From contig JH720296.1 in the NCBI GenBank assembly GCA_000231825.2, positions 1,873,649-1,937,648 on the forward strand: 64,000 bases of DNA, read 5' to 3'. The notes under the pieces were generated by a model that ran no database searches, was not told where the DNA came from, and saw only the letters and a program-made list of their open reading frames with translations. Shown here piece by piece: positions 13,287 through 27,351 of the stretch (within the stretch, counting starts at the first letter, position 1; each line of letters opens with the position of its first letter). Made by a program: the position numbers and the translations under genes. The DNA is from Tetrahymena elliotti 4EA (lineage: Eukaryota; Ciliophora; Oligohymenophorea; Hymenostomatida; Tetrahymenidae).

Positions 13287-13917
13287 ATGATTTGGAAATA
13301 TTTGTAAAGAACCAACAGAGGCAATATTGTTTAAGCTGGTTTATAACATAGAAAGTTTGAAAATTTGCCTTTCAAGCAAAATTTCGATAATCTTACCAAG
13401 GCTTACGATTTGAGAATGTGGTATATTAGCAATTCTCCTCACGAAGCCAAGAACCTTGAATATGTATAAGAATTAGAAGCCCTCCACAACGAACTTAATT
13501 ATCAAAATTCTCGCTGTAATCTATTATTTTCAATAGCAAATCATTTGAAGCATCAAATCATCTTTAGCAATTTAGCAATAGCAATTATTTTTATAAAATA
13601 GAATTCTTATTTAGAACCGTTTCCTTCTTACTCGGTTGGGCTCTCTTCTACCAATTTTACGAATTACCCAAGACCTACGATTGGTAAAATATATTTTATA
13701 ATCTTTTTTTACTTTTTATGTTCAAAAGATAGCACAATTTTAAAGATTATAAAGCAAATAACAAAAGTTAGCTATAATAAATACTAAAGCTATATAAGAT
13801 AATGTCTTAATTTGCATCTTTTATTTTATAAATAGGTAAGATACCTAAGAACCAAAGCACTAGACCCCTGCTTATGGTGATTTAGAAGAAGGTGGTGATG
13901 AAGGTGGCGACGATTGA
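13287..13917 (+). CDS. Small single-span membrane protein, probably mitochondrial
   Basis: Three exons, 13287-13515, 13602-13683 and 13836-13917, sum 393 nt, giving 130 residues. The first ~77 residues are basic near the start (MIWKYLQRTNRGN) and then helical. Exon 2 gives one hydrophobic segment (FLFRTVSFLLGWALFYQFYE). Exon 3 gives an acidic Gly-rich tail ending EGGDEGGDD. A positively charged N-terminus, one membrane span and a short soluble tail fit an accessory subunit of a respiratory complex, but no family is recognised and the location is inferred. Both introns are GT-AG and the phases close exactly. Confidence 0.75.
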
Positions 13918-15423
13918 TTTATTTATATAATAATTTATTAAATAAATACAAATTAACACTTTCTTTCAAAAGTATACACAAAAGATAGCAAAAGCTTCTT
14001 TATTCAAAAATCTTAAGCAAGTATGTATGGATGGATGTTTTATATCTAATTAAATGTCTATACACTTCAAAGAATTAAAAACAAACAACTTATCATTTCC
14101 TTCCTCATTACATATTCTATTATGCATGTATATATTATTAAATAAAATGTTTTTCTTCATTTCTTGATTTTAATTAAAACTACTTCCATCTAAAATATGT
14201 TGCAATTCAGAAAGATACAAACAACCTATATTCTAAATAATAATACTTCAAAATTTAGTTTTGTTAAAATAATCCTAAAATTTTGAAAGTAATAAATAAG
14301 ACTTTTTCACTTGATCCAATATCCATTCAATAAACTAAAATGTTAAATAGTAAATTATTCTCCTTTAACAAACATTAAAATTTAAAAAATAAATAAGTTA
14401 TCATTTATACATTATTTTTAATTTTATCTAATTTAGCAATCTCAAAATTAAATACTTAATTAAATAAAATAGGTAAAAGAGTTTTATTTTTTTGAAGAAA
14501 TTATTTAAAAATTTATTTTTATTTTTAATAATAAATAATTTGTGGAATAATAATACTAGATATTTCCATTCCATCAAAATGTTTTGAAAAAAATTTAATG
14601 CATTATGATATCTGCTATCTAAGTTATAATATTTGTTTTTGAAACCAAGAATGTTAAAATTTTTATTTCTAATAAGCATAAATTAACTAACTGTTGGAAG
14701 ATAAAACAGCTATTCTTTATAAACAAAGTAGGAAAACAAAAAATGTGTTATTTATTTGAATTTTAGTCAAAAAATTCTAAATTAGTAATGACTTTAAATT
14801 ATTCAGCACTCCACATCTCTTCAGCACAACCTAAACAGTGTAAAATAAAATAAGTTTAAATTAAATACTTAAAAAAATTAAACATAAAATTTTAATTTAA
14901 TTAAGATAAAAAATAATTTTATTAATTTATTTTACTTTATTTTTTAAATTTTTTTAAAATTAAAATGTTAAATTTAAAAAAAATTAAAATCAATAGTCTT
15001 AATGAATGATCGAATCAATAATGCTGCAATTAAAAATATCAAATATATTTTAGTACAGTTAAAGAGTTAGGATCTTCAATAAAAATGAAATAAAAATAAA
15101 AACTATTAATATTTTTAGTAGTTCATTTAATATTATATTTAGGTTGATGTTATGAATTTGAAAAAAAAAAAACGATAGAGAGATAGATAAGACAATTCAA
15201 AGAAAGAAACATATAAAAAATAAAAGAAAGAAGGAAGGCAGTAGCTAATTGATAAGAAAAATAAACAAAATAAGAATTTATTAAATAATAACAACAACAT
15301 CTAAATAAATAAATTTTGCATTTATATTAGAAAGGAATAAAAAACAGAATATTCAATCAGTCAATATAAAATTTATTATAACAGATTTTAGAAAGTATTT
15401 CAACAAAAGTAAAAGAAACAAAA
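13918..15423. other. Long AT-rich intergenic region
   Basis: About 1.5 kb without a supportable gene. The stretch 15165-15415 just upstream of the TMBIM-type gene is purine-rich with AGATAG/GAAAG tracts and may be its 5' UTR and promoter. A minus-strand frame at 14428-14679 has no coding features. Confidence 0.5.
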
Positions 15424-16269
15424 ATGGCATCCTACAACCAACCTGTATCATTTGTCCAAAGCTAGTATGGCGGTGGCTATTATGGAAACAGTTACCAACC
15501 AAGCTAACCAGATAGAAACTTTTAAAGCAGTCCAGTTAAGAATTCCTAAATGGTAAGTGCAAAACCATATGAGGAAGAGCAATATGTTCCAAATGAACCA
15601 TAAAGCAGAGTTACTTATCTCAGAAAATTGTATCTTGCAGTATTTTTCTAGGTATTAATTACCACGTTCTTCACTCATTAGGCAGAATATTCAGTCAACT
15701 ATCGCTCTTGGGTTTTAAATACTACAGGATTTACTTTTGTTTTCTGTTTGATTGTAACTATTGTTTTGAGTTTAGCTGCATTCTTACAAAAATCTCAGCT
15801 TTCACGCCCTATCGTTAACTACATTTCATACATTTTATACACTCTTGCTTTTGGTGTACTGATCTCATATTTTGATGCTAAATATTCAAGCAATTTCCAT
15901 CATACTTTTGTTGTCTTGGCTTATTTAATGTTCGGTCTTTTCCTCCATGCTTTGCTTTGTTTTGGTATTATCACCTTCTAAAATGCTTCTATTTTTATTA
16001 TTGGTAGTGTTCTTTTAGTCACTCTTAAAATGGAAATCTTTACTGATATAGGAATGCAAACTATATATGTCCTTAGTACATTAGCCATCCTCTTCGGATA
16101 TTATATCATTTGGGAAAACGAAACTGTTATTAGTGGAGCCAAGACTGAGTGGTCACGTGAAGATCCTATTGTAGGTTCTATTGCTTTCTTCTTAAATTTA
16201 CTCACTCTTTTCCTCCGTTTAGCCAATTTGATTTCCAAGATTGCTATTGTCTCATACACTAGATCTTGA
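15424..16269 (+). CDS. TMBIM / Bax-inhibitor-1 (lifeguard-type) membrane protein
   Basis: Intronless, ATG 15424 to TGA 16267-16269, 281 residues, normal for the family. A hydrophilic Tyr/Gln/Ser-rich N-terminus of ~60 residues is followed by the family entry motif RKLYLAVFFQVLITT and about seven hydrophobic helices. Later segments include FDAKYSSNFHH and a C-terminal helix rich in Leu and Phe. TMBIM proteins sit in the ER, Golgi or plasma membrane and act as Ca2+/H+ leak channels that dampen stress and cell death. The role here is by family only. The codon GC content is higher than in most neighbours, suggesting good expression. Confidence 0.88.
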
Positions 16270-17240
16270 AGAGTCAAGTCAATCAGGTCCTTTATAAAAT
16301 TATTTCTATTTTAAATTTGAGCTGGCTTTAAAAATATAAAAAAAACTTCAAGAATGTTAATTTGTTCTTGAAAAAGAGAAAGAGGCAGAGTTACATTTAC
16401 TTTTGAAATAAAAAAAGAAATATAAAATATTTATTTGTTGTTGTAATAGTAGCAAATAAAAATATAAATAATTGCAATTAAGTAATCGACTCGTATGTAA
16501 AAAATAAAGCTAAGTAAGTTCATATTAAACAAATAATTATGTATCCACTTATTCACTCATCAATCAATGTTTCATCATTTAACTTGTGTTTTATTTTATT
16601 AGTTTTTGTAAAAATCTAAATTTTACTATAACATCAACTATTTATTAATTTTGAAATTTTAAACTAATTAATTAAAAATTCACTCTCATCTACTTTTATT
16701 CAAAGAAAGATACGTTAAGGAAATTTATTATTTTTATTGCATTATCTAAAAACTAATTAAATTTACAAAAAAAATAGCTACTTTTATTGAATCAAAAATC
16801 CATCTTTTTTAAAGCTTTTTGATATAAAGCAAATTTATTTTATTTAGTACTGTATGTTAAATCTTGCTGTTTAGAGGAAGATATAAATTCTTTTGAATAA
16901 GGTGATACCACCTAAAAAGGAGAAAGAGGATTGAACATTAGTGGAGGCCAGTACTGTAGGAGTGAATCATAATTCAGAAGATTATAAATTATTACTTTTG
17001 ATAGCATTTGTAATTTAATTACAATAAAAATATATGTTTTATTTCCTTGTTTATTAAATGATCGACCATATACATATTTGTTATAATAATTTTAGTAACA
17101 TATTAAAAACACAATAGATAATTGAAATTATTAAAGAGAAATTAAATTTTTTAATTCTAAAACAAAATGATAAAAAAGAGTGATAAAATTTTGAAATATT
17201 TTAAGATATAATTTTATAGTTGATAATTGAAATGAACAAA
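16270..17240. other. Intergenic region between convergent genes
   Basis: No supported gene. A short, less AT-rich patch (about 16855-16990) contains a 26-codon frame ending in a Lys/Glu-rich PPKKEKED-like tail. It is too short to call. Confidence 0.45.
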
Positions 17241-18941
17241 TCATTTTTTCTTTGGATTTTAAAGTTGTTAAGTAATAGCAATAGTATGTTCTCCTCCACA
17301 AGTTACATCAATAACTTATTTACCCTTGAAAAATTGAACTAAATTTGGAATTGCTTTAAATGAGGCTTCACTTGTTACATTTTATCCGATACCTAATTGA
17401 CCCTAGAATAAATAAATGCAATTATTTAGATAAAATCAAAATCAAAATAAATTATTAAATTACTTCGCTTCCTCTTCCGAACAAATAAAGCTAGTTATTT
17501 TCAGTAATGAAAGCTGCATGTGAACCACCACAAGCAACTTTAATAATTTTTTAATTAAAATCAACATGTCTAGGTGCATATAAATCACTTTTATTTCCAT
17601 GACCTAATTATCCATCACCTCCAAAGCCCCAACTGTTTTAAAGAAATAATTTTATTTTTTTTGTTTTACTTTTTTAAAAAGAAAATTTCTATACGTATAT
17701 AATTATCCTTGTTATGTAAGAGCTGCAATAAAGTTATCACCACAAGAAACATCAACTATCTAATTTTAGCTGCCAAATCCTGTAACCAAAGATGGCTTAG
17801 TTTAGTATAAGGTTTAACTATTACCTAATTATCCGTTTCTGTTATTACCCCAAGTGTAAAGCCTTTTAACATAATATACTTATTAAATCTTATTTGAATT
17901 TAAAAATAGATAGATGCTTACTTTCCTTGCTTTGAGATAGCTGCACAAAAGCTGTAACCTGCGCTAATCTTAATGATATCATTCAAATCTGAAATTTCAT
18001 AAGGAATATTAACATAGTTTTTATCTGTAAGATAACCTAAAGACCCATATTGATTATGACCAAAAGAATAAACCTTTTAAAATAAGAATTATTCTTACTA
18101 TAAAATAAATGCTAAAAATATTAACTTTTCCATCTTCACCAAGGACAATTGTAAATTAAATACCACAAGCAACTTATTTAGCTTTGACATTAGCCAAAGA
18201 TTCTACTTTTTAAGGAAGCATACTATCTTATAAAAAGTCATGGGTATTATTACCACGATTAATTTTAATTTGTTTATCTTATTTTTATTCTTCTTCATGA
18301 CCTAACTTTCCAAACTCTTTGTTTCCCCATGTATAAACTTCACCATCTTCAGTGATAGCAGCCATATGGAATGATCCACAAGAAATCTACTTTACCTTTT
18401 TGCCTAGCAATTTTTCTATTCTTTCTGGCTGAGTCATGTTAAAGCTTACACGATCTTAATGCCCAAGAATACCGCCTTTATTTTTACCCCATGAATAAAC
18501 TTCACCTAATAAAAAATAGATATTTTTTTTAATAAATAATATAACATGGCTAAAAATTATTTGATCTGTTTTCTTTAATATCTATCTAAAGAAAATAAAT
18601 TAAAATTTTTTTAGCTATATATTTGAGAACGGTTTACCATTGTCAGTGAGTGCCATAGAGATAGATTTTCCTGCCTCTACTTTCTTAATATGTTTATCTG
18701 ATAATACTTCTATTTCAGTAGGATTATATTAATTGCTTTCATTTTATAATCCTAGTTATCCAAATCCACCATAACCCCATGAATAGACAATTGTTTCAGG
18801 GTATTCATTAGCTAATACTGACTAATAAAAAAAACCTCCTGCTGCTGTTAGACAAACACCAGCACCTAATACAGCTTTCTTTTTAAAATCTGCATTTCTA
18901 AAAATGTTTTTGCCTAAGCCTAAAAACGATCTAAAACTCAT
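17241..18941 (-). CDS. RCC1-repeat protein with N-terminal membrane segment
   Basis: Six exons on the minus strand: 18941-18638, 18505-18126, 18073-17922, 17862-17695, 17632-17464, 17402-17241. The sum is 1335 nt, giving 444 residues. Seven or so RCC1 propeller repeats are visible through recurring pairs such as VYSWGxxxxGQLG and VACGxxHxxAI (for example TWGFGGDGQLGHGN). Residues ~18-36 form a hydrophobic segment ([18 protein letters not shown]) after a basic start, fitting a mitochondrial or membrane-anchored member and not the nuclear exchange factor. RCC1 propellers act as scaffolds or exchange factors; the partner is unknown. The ATG is the only in-frame Met upstream of the hydrophobic segment. 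All junctions are GT-AG and in phase. Confidence 0.88.
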
Positions 18942-19670
18942 TGTATTTTTTAGTTTAATTTATAAATATCTTTCTTTTATTTTTATTATTTTTAATTACA
19001 TAAATTTTGATGGAATCAGATATATTTAATAGCTCACAACATTTAACTTGAAACAAACCAATCACTTTATTTGCTTCTATTTACTTTCTAAACCTTTCTT
19101 TATTCTATCTATAATAACTCTACAATTTAATAAAGAACTTTCTAAATTTATTTATTTATTGTGAATCTTGATAAATTTTAATTTGTTTTTTAAAATTATT
19201 TTTTTAATTTAACAAAAATTTCAAAGCTAGCTTAAAAGTAAAATCAATAATAAATTTAACAATTATTATAAACAACTTTTCTGATGAAAGATTAAGAACT
19301 AAATTTGAAAAGGTTTTAGGATTTATCTAATTCAGAAAGAAATTTATATGTCGATTTAAGAAATTTGGATAATTTTAAAAGAAGAAAAAGATATTTTTAA
19401 TAAAATAAAATCAACTATGAATTTATTTTAAAATAAATTGAATTAAAATTAGTTGATGAAATATAAAATTTTATAGTTAATTTTTTTAAAAGAGTTTATT
19501 TATCTAGTCTGTTTATTATTATTATTATTAATCATGCCATTTTTCACTATCTTTCACTTTGCTATGCTTATTACTAAATATAATAAAAAATTAAAATAGT
19601 TTCTATAGTTATAAAATAAACAAATTTTTCTGTTAAACACTTTAAATTAAATAAGTTTATTAACATAAAA
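18942..19670. other. Intergenic region
   Basis: AT-rich spacer between the RCC1 gene start and the tRNA, with a short ATT trinucleotide run near 19518. No gene is supported. Confidence 0.5.
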
Positions 19671-19742
19671 TCCGAGATAGTATAGTGGTTAGTATTCCTG
19701 CCTGTCACGCAGGAGACCCGGGTTCAATTCCCGGTCTCGGAG
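19671..19742 (+). tRNA. tRNA-Asp (GUC)
   Basis: A 72-base cloverleaf. The 7-bp acceptor stem pairs TCCGAGA with TCTCGGA, followed by discriminator G. The D-arm contains the A-box-like TAGTGGTTAGTA, and the anticodon stem-loop has GTC at 19704-19706. The T arm GGGTTCAATTCCC matches the B box. No intron and no encoded CCA. A run of T follows at once (19744-19750), the expected RNA polymerase III terminator. It stands out from its surroundings by GC content. Confidence 0.97.
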
Positions 19743-20170
19743 CTTTTTTTATTTTATTTTTATGCTGAATTTATTAACCTTATGAACTTTACTTATTTTT
19801 AAATGAATATATTTTAGAAAAACTTAATAGTTTTACTTCATAAAATTTTCTTGATTTAAGCAACATGGAAAATATTAGAAATCCTTAAATAAATAACAAG
19901 TAATTAATAATCAATAATGGTTAAATAAGTTGTTTTTAAATATATTTTAATTTAATTTGAATAGATTGATAAAAAACTAATTAATAATTAATAAAAATCT
20001 TATTAACAAAATTTAAATATTACTATTTTTCATTAATTTATATCATTATTGTTAAATTTTGTAATTTTTAATTTTCAAAAACCTACTTCAATACATTATG
20101 TTATTTATGAATATATCTAATTTATCAACAAATCAGCAATTGGCTATTTCATTTGTAGGAAATAATTATT
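19743..20170. other. Intergenic region
   Basis: AT-rich DNA after the tRNA terminator and before the 3' end of the LRR gene. Nothing else is seen. Confidence 0.5.
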
Positions 20171-23100
20171 TCATACATCAAATGACAAAAAAACTAATTT
20201 TGATACTTTTTGTAGTTTTTATTTTAGTCTATATGAGCATATTTCACTAATTTTATTGCAACTTTTATTTATTTAGTCATAAAAATAAATTTGTATAAAA
20301 AATATTAGAAAAAGATACTAATGTGAATTAAATTAGAAAACAACAAATAATAACAAATTAAAATATTTATTTATTAAAATGTTAATAATTAATGTAGAAA
20401 TGCTATTTTTACTTGAGGTAAAGAGTCAAAACAGAGAGATTAGAGCACTTTGCTAATCCAGATGCTAATTTTTAGGCACCCAGTTCACCAATCTTATTCT
20501 CACTTTTAAGAAATGATAAAATGTGTATTGAATAAAAATTAAAAATTTGAATTTAATTAGAAAATAATTAAAAAAAATGTATGAGAGAAAATATCAAAAA
20601 ATAAAAATGAGTAAGTTAGTTCTTTATTCATTTATGAATTAAAATAGTTAAAAACAAACACAATTAATATTGAAACACCATATTTTATTATATTACCTGA
20701 GGAAAAGAGTTAAAGTTTAAAGATTTGAGGATTTTGCTAACTCAGATCCTAATTCTTATGAGCCCATTTGACCGATCTTATTATTACTTTTAAAAATGGT
20801 TTCAGAATAAATAAATATTTGATAAAATTTTAATTAAGTTCGAAAAGATAGCAAGCAAAATATTAAATAAAAGCAAATTAGTTAGCAGCTTATAAATTAT
20901 AGCCTATATTAATTCAAATATCCATAGTTAAAGTTTTACTTAAGTTAAAGATCTAAAGTTTATAGATTAGAGCATTTTGCTAATCCTGATCCCAATCCTT
21001 TTGATCCCATACCAATGTTGTTGCCACTTTTAAAATATTTTTGATATAAAATATTGAACAAATAAATAAAATCAGATAATGAGAAAAAATGAGAATTAAA
21101 TTTGGAAATCACCAAATACAAATTTAAAAATGAATTATCAAATTATACAATATGTTGTTAATTAACTAAAACTTTTATTTATCTTAAAATTTTTAATTAA
21201 AACACTATTTTTACTCCATAACAAGAGTCAAAGTTTAAAGACTAGAACATTTTGCTAACTCTTATCCTAATTCTTATGCACCAACTTCACCAATCTTATT
21301 GTTGCTTTTTAAAAATTATTAAAATGAAAACGAATTAAATGGAAATAACAAATTAATATTAATATAAGACTGCTCTAATTAGTTATAATTAACTCAGTAA
21401 TTTAAGTAGTTTTTTTTCTTCTAAATTTATATTCAAACAGTATTCTTCTTACCAGAGATTTAAAGTTAAAGTTTAGAGATTAGAACATTTTGCTATGCCA
21501 GATCCTAATCCTTATATACCCACTTTACCAATTATATTGTTACTTTAAATTAATTATGAAAATAAATATTTAGAGAATCAAATAGCGATATCAATATTTT
21601 TTAAATTTTAAATCAAAAACTAAAAATTATTCAGGTATATATCTAAAAAAATTTGAGAGTCACTGAAAAATTAAAGTGTTCTTTATTGACACAGATTAGT
21701 TTAATTATTATTGAGAATATTTTTTTACAAAAGGTAAAGAGTCAAAGTTGAGAGGCTAGTACATTTTGCTAAGCCAGACCCTAATCCTTACGCACCCATT
21801 TCACCAATTTTGTTATAACTTTAAAAAAAAAAAAATTAACGAATAAGAAAAAGATAAAAAGAAGAATTAAATTTGGAAGCAAAAAAAAAAGTGAATATGT
21901 AAAATCAAATAAACCCAAAATAGTGAGTCACTAAAAAGTTAAAATCAATTATATTTAAACAAACATAAGTATAATTAAGGTTAAACCTATTCTTACCTAA
22001 GATCAAGCGTCAAAGTTGAGAGGTTATAGCATTTTCCTAAACCTTATCCTAATCCTTTTGCTCCTTTTTGGCCAATCTAATTGAGACTTTTATAAAACAA
22101 TAGTTAATAAAGAGATATTTAAAGAAAAATAAAAAGAGAAAAAATTAAATTAAAAACAACAAATAAAAACAAAGCAAATTTTTTCAAATATGCATTTGAA
22201 ACACTTTTTTTACTTAAGTAAAAGAGTCAAAGTTTAGAGATTAGAACAATTTTCTAAGCCAGACCCAAGTTCTTATGCTCCAATTTCACCAATATTGTTA
22301 CCACTTTTAAAAAATATTAAGAGAAGAAAATATTTAACAGAAAAAATAGTGAATTAAATTGAAAGCAAGAATAAAAACTAATAAAACAAATATCAAGCCA
22401 ACCAAAAATTTGTAAGCATAAAAATGCAAAGTTAATAATGAAACACTGCTTTTACCTAAGATTAAAAGTTAAATTTTAAAGATGAGAACATTTTGATAAA
22501 CCAATACCTAATTCTTATGAACCGATATCACCAATTTTATTGCAGCTTATGAAAAATTATTAAAATAAATATCTAAATCGAAGATATTTAAAGAATGAAA
22601 AAAGATAAAAATAAATAAGACAAATCAATATCAAATATCCAAACAAAATTAGTCAGTTATAAATTAAATTCTTTATTTATTAAAAAGTGTATAATTAATT
22701 TTGAATCACTATTTTTACCCAAGTTAAAGGTTCAAAGTTTCAAGATTAGAGCATTTTGCTAACTCATATCCTAATCCTTATGGGTTAGATTTATCAATCT
22801 TAATGTTGCTTTAAAAATAATTAAAAAATAGATAGATATATTTTGAATAAAGAAATATTTTGAGAATGAAAAAATAAGAGAAATGTGAATTAAAAGAGAA
22901 AACGGCTAATAAAATTAATAAACCAAATAAATATCAAGCAAACCCAAAATTAATTTTTCACTAATTAAATTCAACTAAAACTAATTTTACTTGAGGAAAA
23001 TAGTTAAAGTTTAGAGGTTAGAGCATTTAGCTAATCCTGATCCTAATTTTTATGCACCCATAGGACCAATCTTATTGTTACTTTTAAATTATTATAAGAA

Positions 23101-24409
23101 GATAAATTGATTGAATAAAGAAATATTTAATAAATGAGAAGGTATATAAATAATTAATTAACTTAATATCAAATAAACAGAAATGAATCGATTGCTTATA
23201 AATTAATATTAAAACTGCATTATTACTCTAGGCTAAGAGTTAAAGTTTAGAGATTAAAACATTTTGCTAACTCAGATCCTAAATTTTATGCTCCCACTTC
23301 ACCAATTTTATTGTTGCTTTTCAAAAATTATTAAAATAAATATTTAATAATAATGAAGAATGAAAAAACAGAAAGAAAGAAATAAAGAAATAAATAAATG
23401 AATAATATTTGTGAGAAAATCCAAATTAGTTTGAGTTGACTTTACATTAAAATTTTTTTAAAAAATATTAATATTGAAATACTATTTTTACGGAAGTTCA
23501 AGAGTCAAAGTTTCAAGATTAGAGCATTTTGTTAAAGAAGATACTAGTTTTTATGTGCCTTTTTCACCAATTGGATTAAACCTTTTCAATTATAAAAATC
23601 AAAATTTGAAAATAAAAAATCAAAATTAATCCCACAAATAAGTAAACCCAAATAAAAACAAGTTAAATCTTTATTTTTTCAAAATGTATTATTAATATTT
23701 AAACACTATTTTTACCCAATGTCAAGATTCAATATTTTGAGATGAGAGCAATTTGATAGTTCTGATCCTAATACTTAGGCACCCTTTTCACCAATCTGAC
23801 AGTCTCTTTTATATTTTATAAAAATTGAATTAAGAAATATTATTATAATGAGAAGGGGATAAAAATGCATTGATTTAAAAAAAATATATAAAGTTAAAAA
23901 GCTAAATATCAAGTTCACCCAAATTTGTTCAAAAATATAAATACAGAATTAATATAAAAAAATTTACCTGAGATTGAGGGTCAAATCTTAGAGATTAAAG
24001 CATTTAGATAAGCCAAACCCTTGTTCTTAGGTACATATCATACCAATTTTATTCTCGCTTTTAATTAGTTATAAAAATATATTTAATAGCACTATTTTTA
24101 CAAAAAGTATTATTATTATTGAAATTATATTTTTACCTGAGATTAAGAGTTAAAGTTTAGAGATTAGAACATTTTGCTAAACCAGATGCTAATTCTTATG
24201 TATCTATTTAAATAGCATTATTGTAGCTTTTAAAAAATCATAAAAAGTAAAAGTTTAGAGATAAGATAATTTAAAAAGAAATTAATAGTTTTACCAGAAG
24301 TTAATATGCAGATTTAAATATGATGCTAAATTAGTGCTTAATAACTTTTGATAGATAAATATTAAAATAAAGGTCCATCTCTAATAATATTGAAATACAT
24401 CACTGAGAT
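20171..24409 (-). CDS. Leucine-rich-repeat protein, one LRR per exon
   Basis: Sixteen consecutive exons each encode one LRR of about 30 residues with the pattern NxKIGxxGAQxLGSGLAKCSNLQTLTL. Fifteen exons are exactly 90 nt and one is 87 nt; all begin after AAAG-type acceptors and end before GTAAAAAT- or GTAAG-type donors, all in phase 2, so any exon could be skipped or duplicated without breaking frame. A terminal exon (20261-20171) carries half an LRR (CNKISEICS) and a TGA stop. An upstream exon (24409-24295) carries a degenerate first LRR (LLSTNLASYLNLHINF). The true 5' end is unresolved; a 44-codon frame starting with ATG at 24671 is a candidate first exon. The product is a roughly 550-residue ribbon-like binding scaffold resembling RNI-type LRRs. 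Partner unknown. No signal peptide or membrane segment is seen. Confidence 0.85.
20413..24226 (-). repeat. Tandem array of 16 LRR exon-intron units
   Basis: Exons (minus strand): 20502-20413, 20786-20697, 21026-20940, 21304-21215, 21542-21453, 21818-21729, 22086-21997, 22303-22214, 22545-22456, 22808-22719, 23080-22991, 23316-23227, 23581-23492, 23805-23716, 24057-23968, 24226-24137. Start-to-start spacing is 169-284 bases. Introns also resemble each other, especially the donor side (GTAAAAATAGTGTTTCAATA-like) and the short T-rich, A-rich acceptor side. The repeated unit is therefore exon plus intron, not just the coding repeat. Confidence 0.9.
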
Positions 24410-25490
24410 CTGTAAAATAGTTTTATTTCTATATCAACATTTATTTATTTATTTTTAAAATGAAAATTGATGAAGTAATAATTAATATGAAAACTTTGAA
24501 GAATAATAAATATCTTCATAAGAAGTATCAAATAAATCAATTAATTAGAAATAACAATGAGTTGTTTAAATCTCGAATAAAATTGTCAAAAGTTTCAATT
24601 ATAAATTTTTAATTCAAATCAATTAAAAAAAGATTAAAAAATTGCTTATCAAAATGATGAATTTTAACCATTTTTCTAGCAATTCTAATTTTAATGATAG
24701 TATTTCTTTTTAAGATATTTTCTTATTGTTGAATTTTTTATTCATTTTTTAAAATGACTTTTTTAATAAATTTTTTAGGTTTTATTATGTATGTTTAAAA
24801 ATTCTCTAAAAATGATAGCTTTTTAAAATTAAAAAAAATTTCTTTTTATTTCTCAAAAAACTCAAATAATATTCTTTATTTTATATGATTAAAGTAAAAT
24901 TAAACTTTTACTTTGAAGAGTATTGAAGATTTAATACCTGAAAGCGAAGTAATATATTTGATACTTGTGTAAATATTTTCCACATTTATTAATAAAAAAC
25001 TTTAGAGCATGAAAATAAACGCCATCTCAAAATTTATGATTTATTGGAAAAGAAACTTGAAATGTTGAATGAATGTGTGAATAACTTGATAATATTTCAT
25101 AATTGTGGTTGATTGAATGTGCAAATTTAATGAAATAAAAATGAATGGTTTGAAGAGAAAGGAAGATTTGAAAGAAAATCATACACATAAATAAATTAAT
25201 TAATGATAAACGATAAATATAATTTTAATATTTTAATTATGTATATTTAATATGTAACAAAAATATTTAGAAGTAGATGGATGAATGGTATTTTGTTTGG
25301 TTGATTGTTTGATTTTTTAAATGAATTGGTTTATTCGTTTATTTTATTTTGTTTGATATCGATGGGTTCTTTAGATTGTTTTTTTTAAATTTTATATGAG
25401 AATTGATTGATTAAAAGTTTTTTAATTTTTTCATAAAGAATAGGTTTTATAACACAGCACTTTGTTAGATAATGTTCTGATTTCAAGAAA
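24410..25490. other. Spacer upstream of the LRR gene
   Basis: Contains a candidate first LRR-gene exon on the minus strand (ATG at 24671) and an antiparallel 66-codon frame on the plus strand (ATG near 24463). Neither is proven. The rest is AT-rich with no gene seen. Confidence 0.4.
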
Positions 25491-27058
<1,568 letters not shown>

Positions 27059-27351
27059 GTGTATTTAATTAAAAGCATTCCTATAGAATTAAATAATATT
27101 TTTTATGTTTTGTAAAGTATGAAAGGTATTTAAAGTTATTTAGTTATTTGAAATAAACTATTTTAAATTATTGTAATAACAACTGTGATAAAATTTTTAT
27201 TTCATTTACTAAGTTTTGTTTTTGTTTGTTTGTTTAAAATTAATTTAAATTTTTAATTGTTTCTTGGTGTAATTAAAAGCTAGTTTCAATCATATAGTAG
27301 TTTAAAGTTGAAGTTGGTATGATAGTATGTAGAGTAATCCAACAAACTCAG

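Noticed and set aside
14428..14679. Minus-strand 83-codon frame
   Set aside because: Phe/Leu/Lys/Asn-only composition as in random AT-rich DNA; no motif, no splice context.
20395..24240. Regularly spaced similar repeats reminiscent of a CRISPR array or satellite
   Set aside because: The repeats translate as leucine-rich repeats with splice sites at constant positions, and the genome is eukaryotic.
24463..24660. Plus-strand 66-codon frame near the LRR gene 5' end
   Set aside because: It lies antisense to the likely first exon and intron of the LRR gene and has only Lys/Asn/Ile-rich composition.
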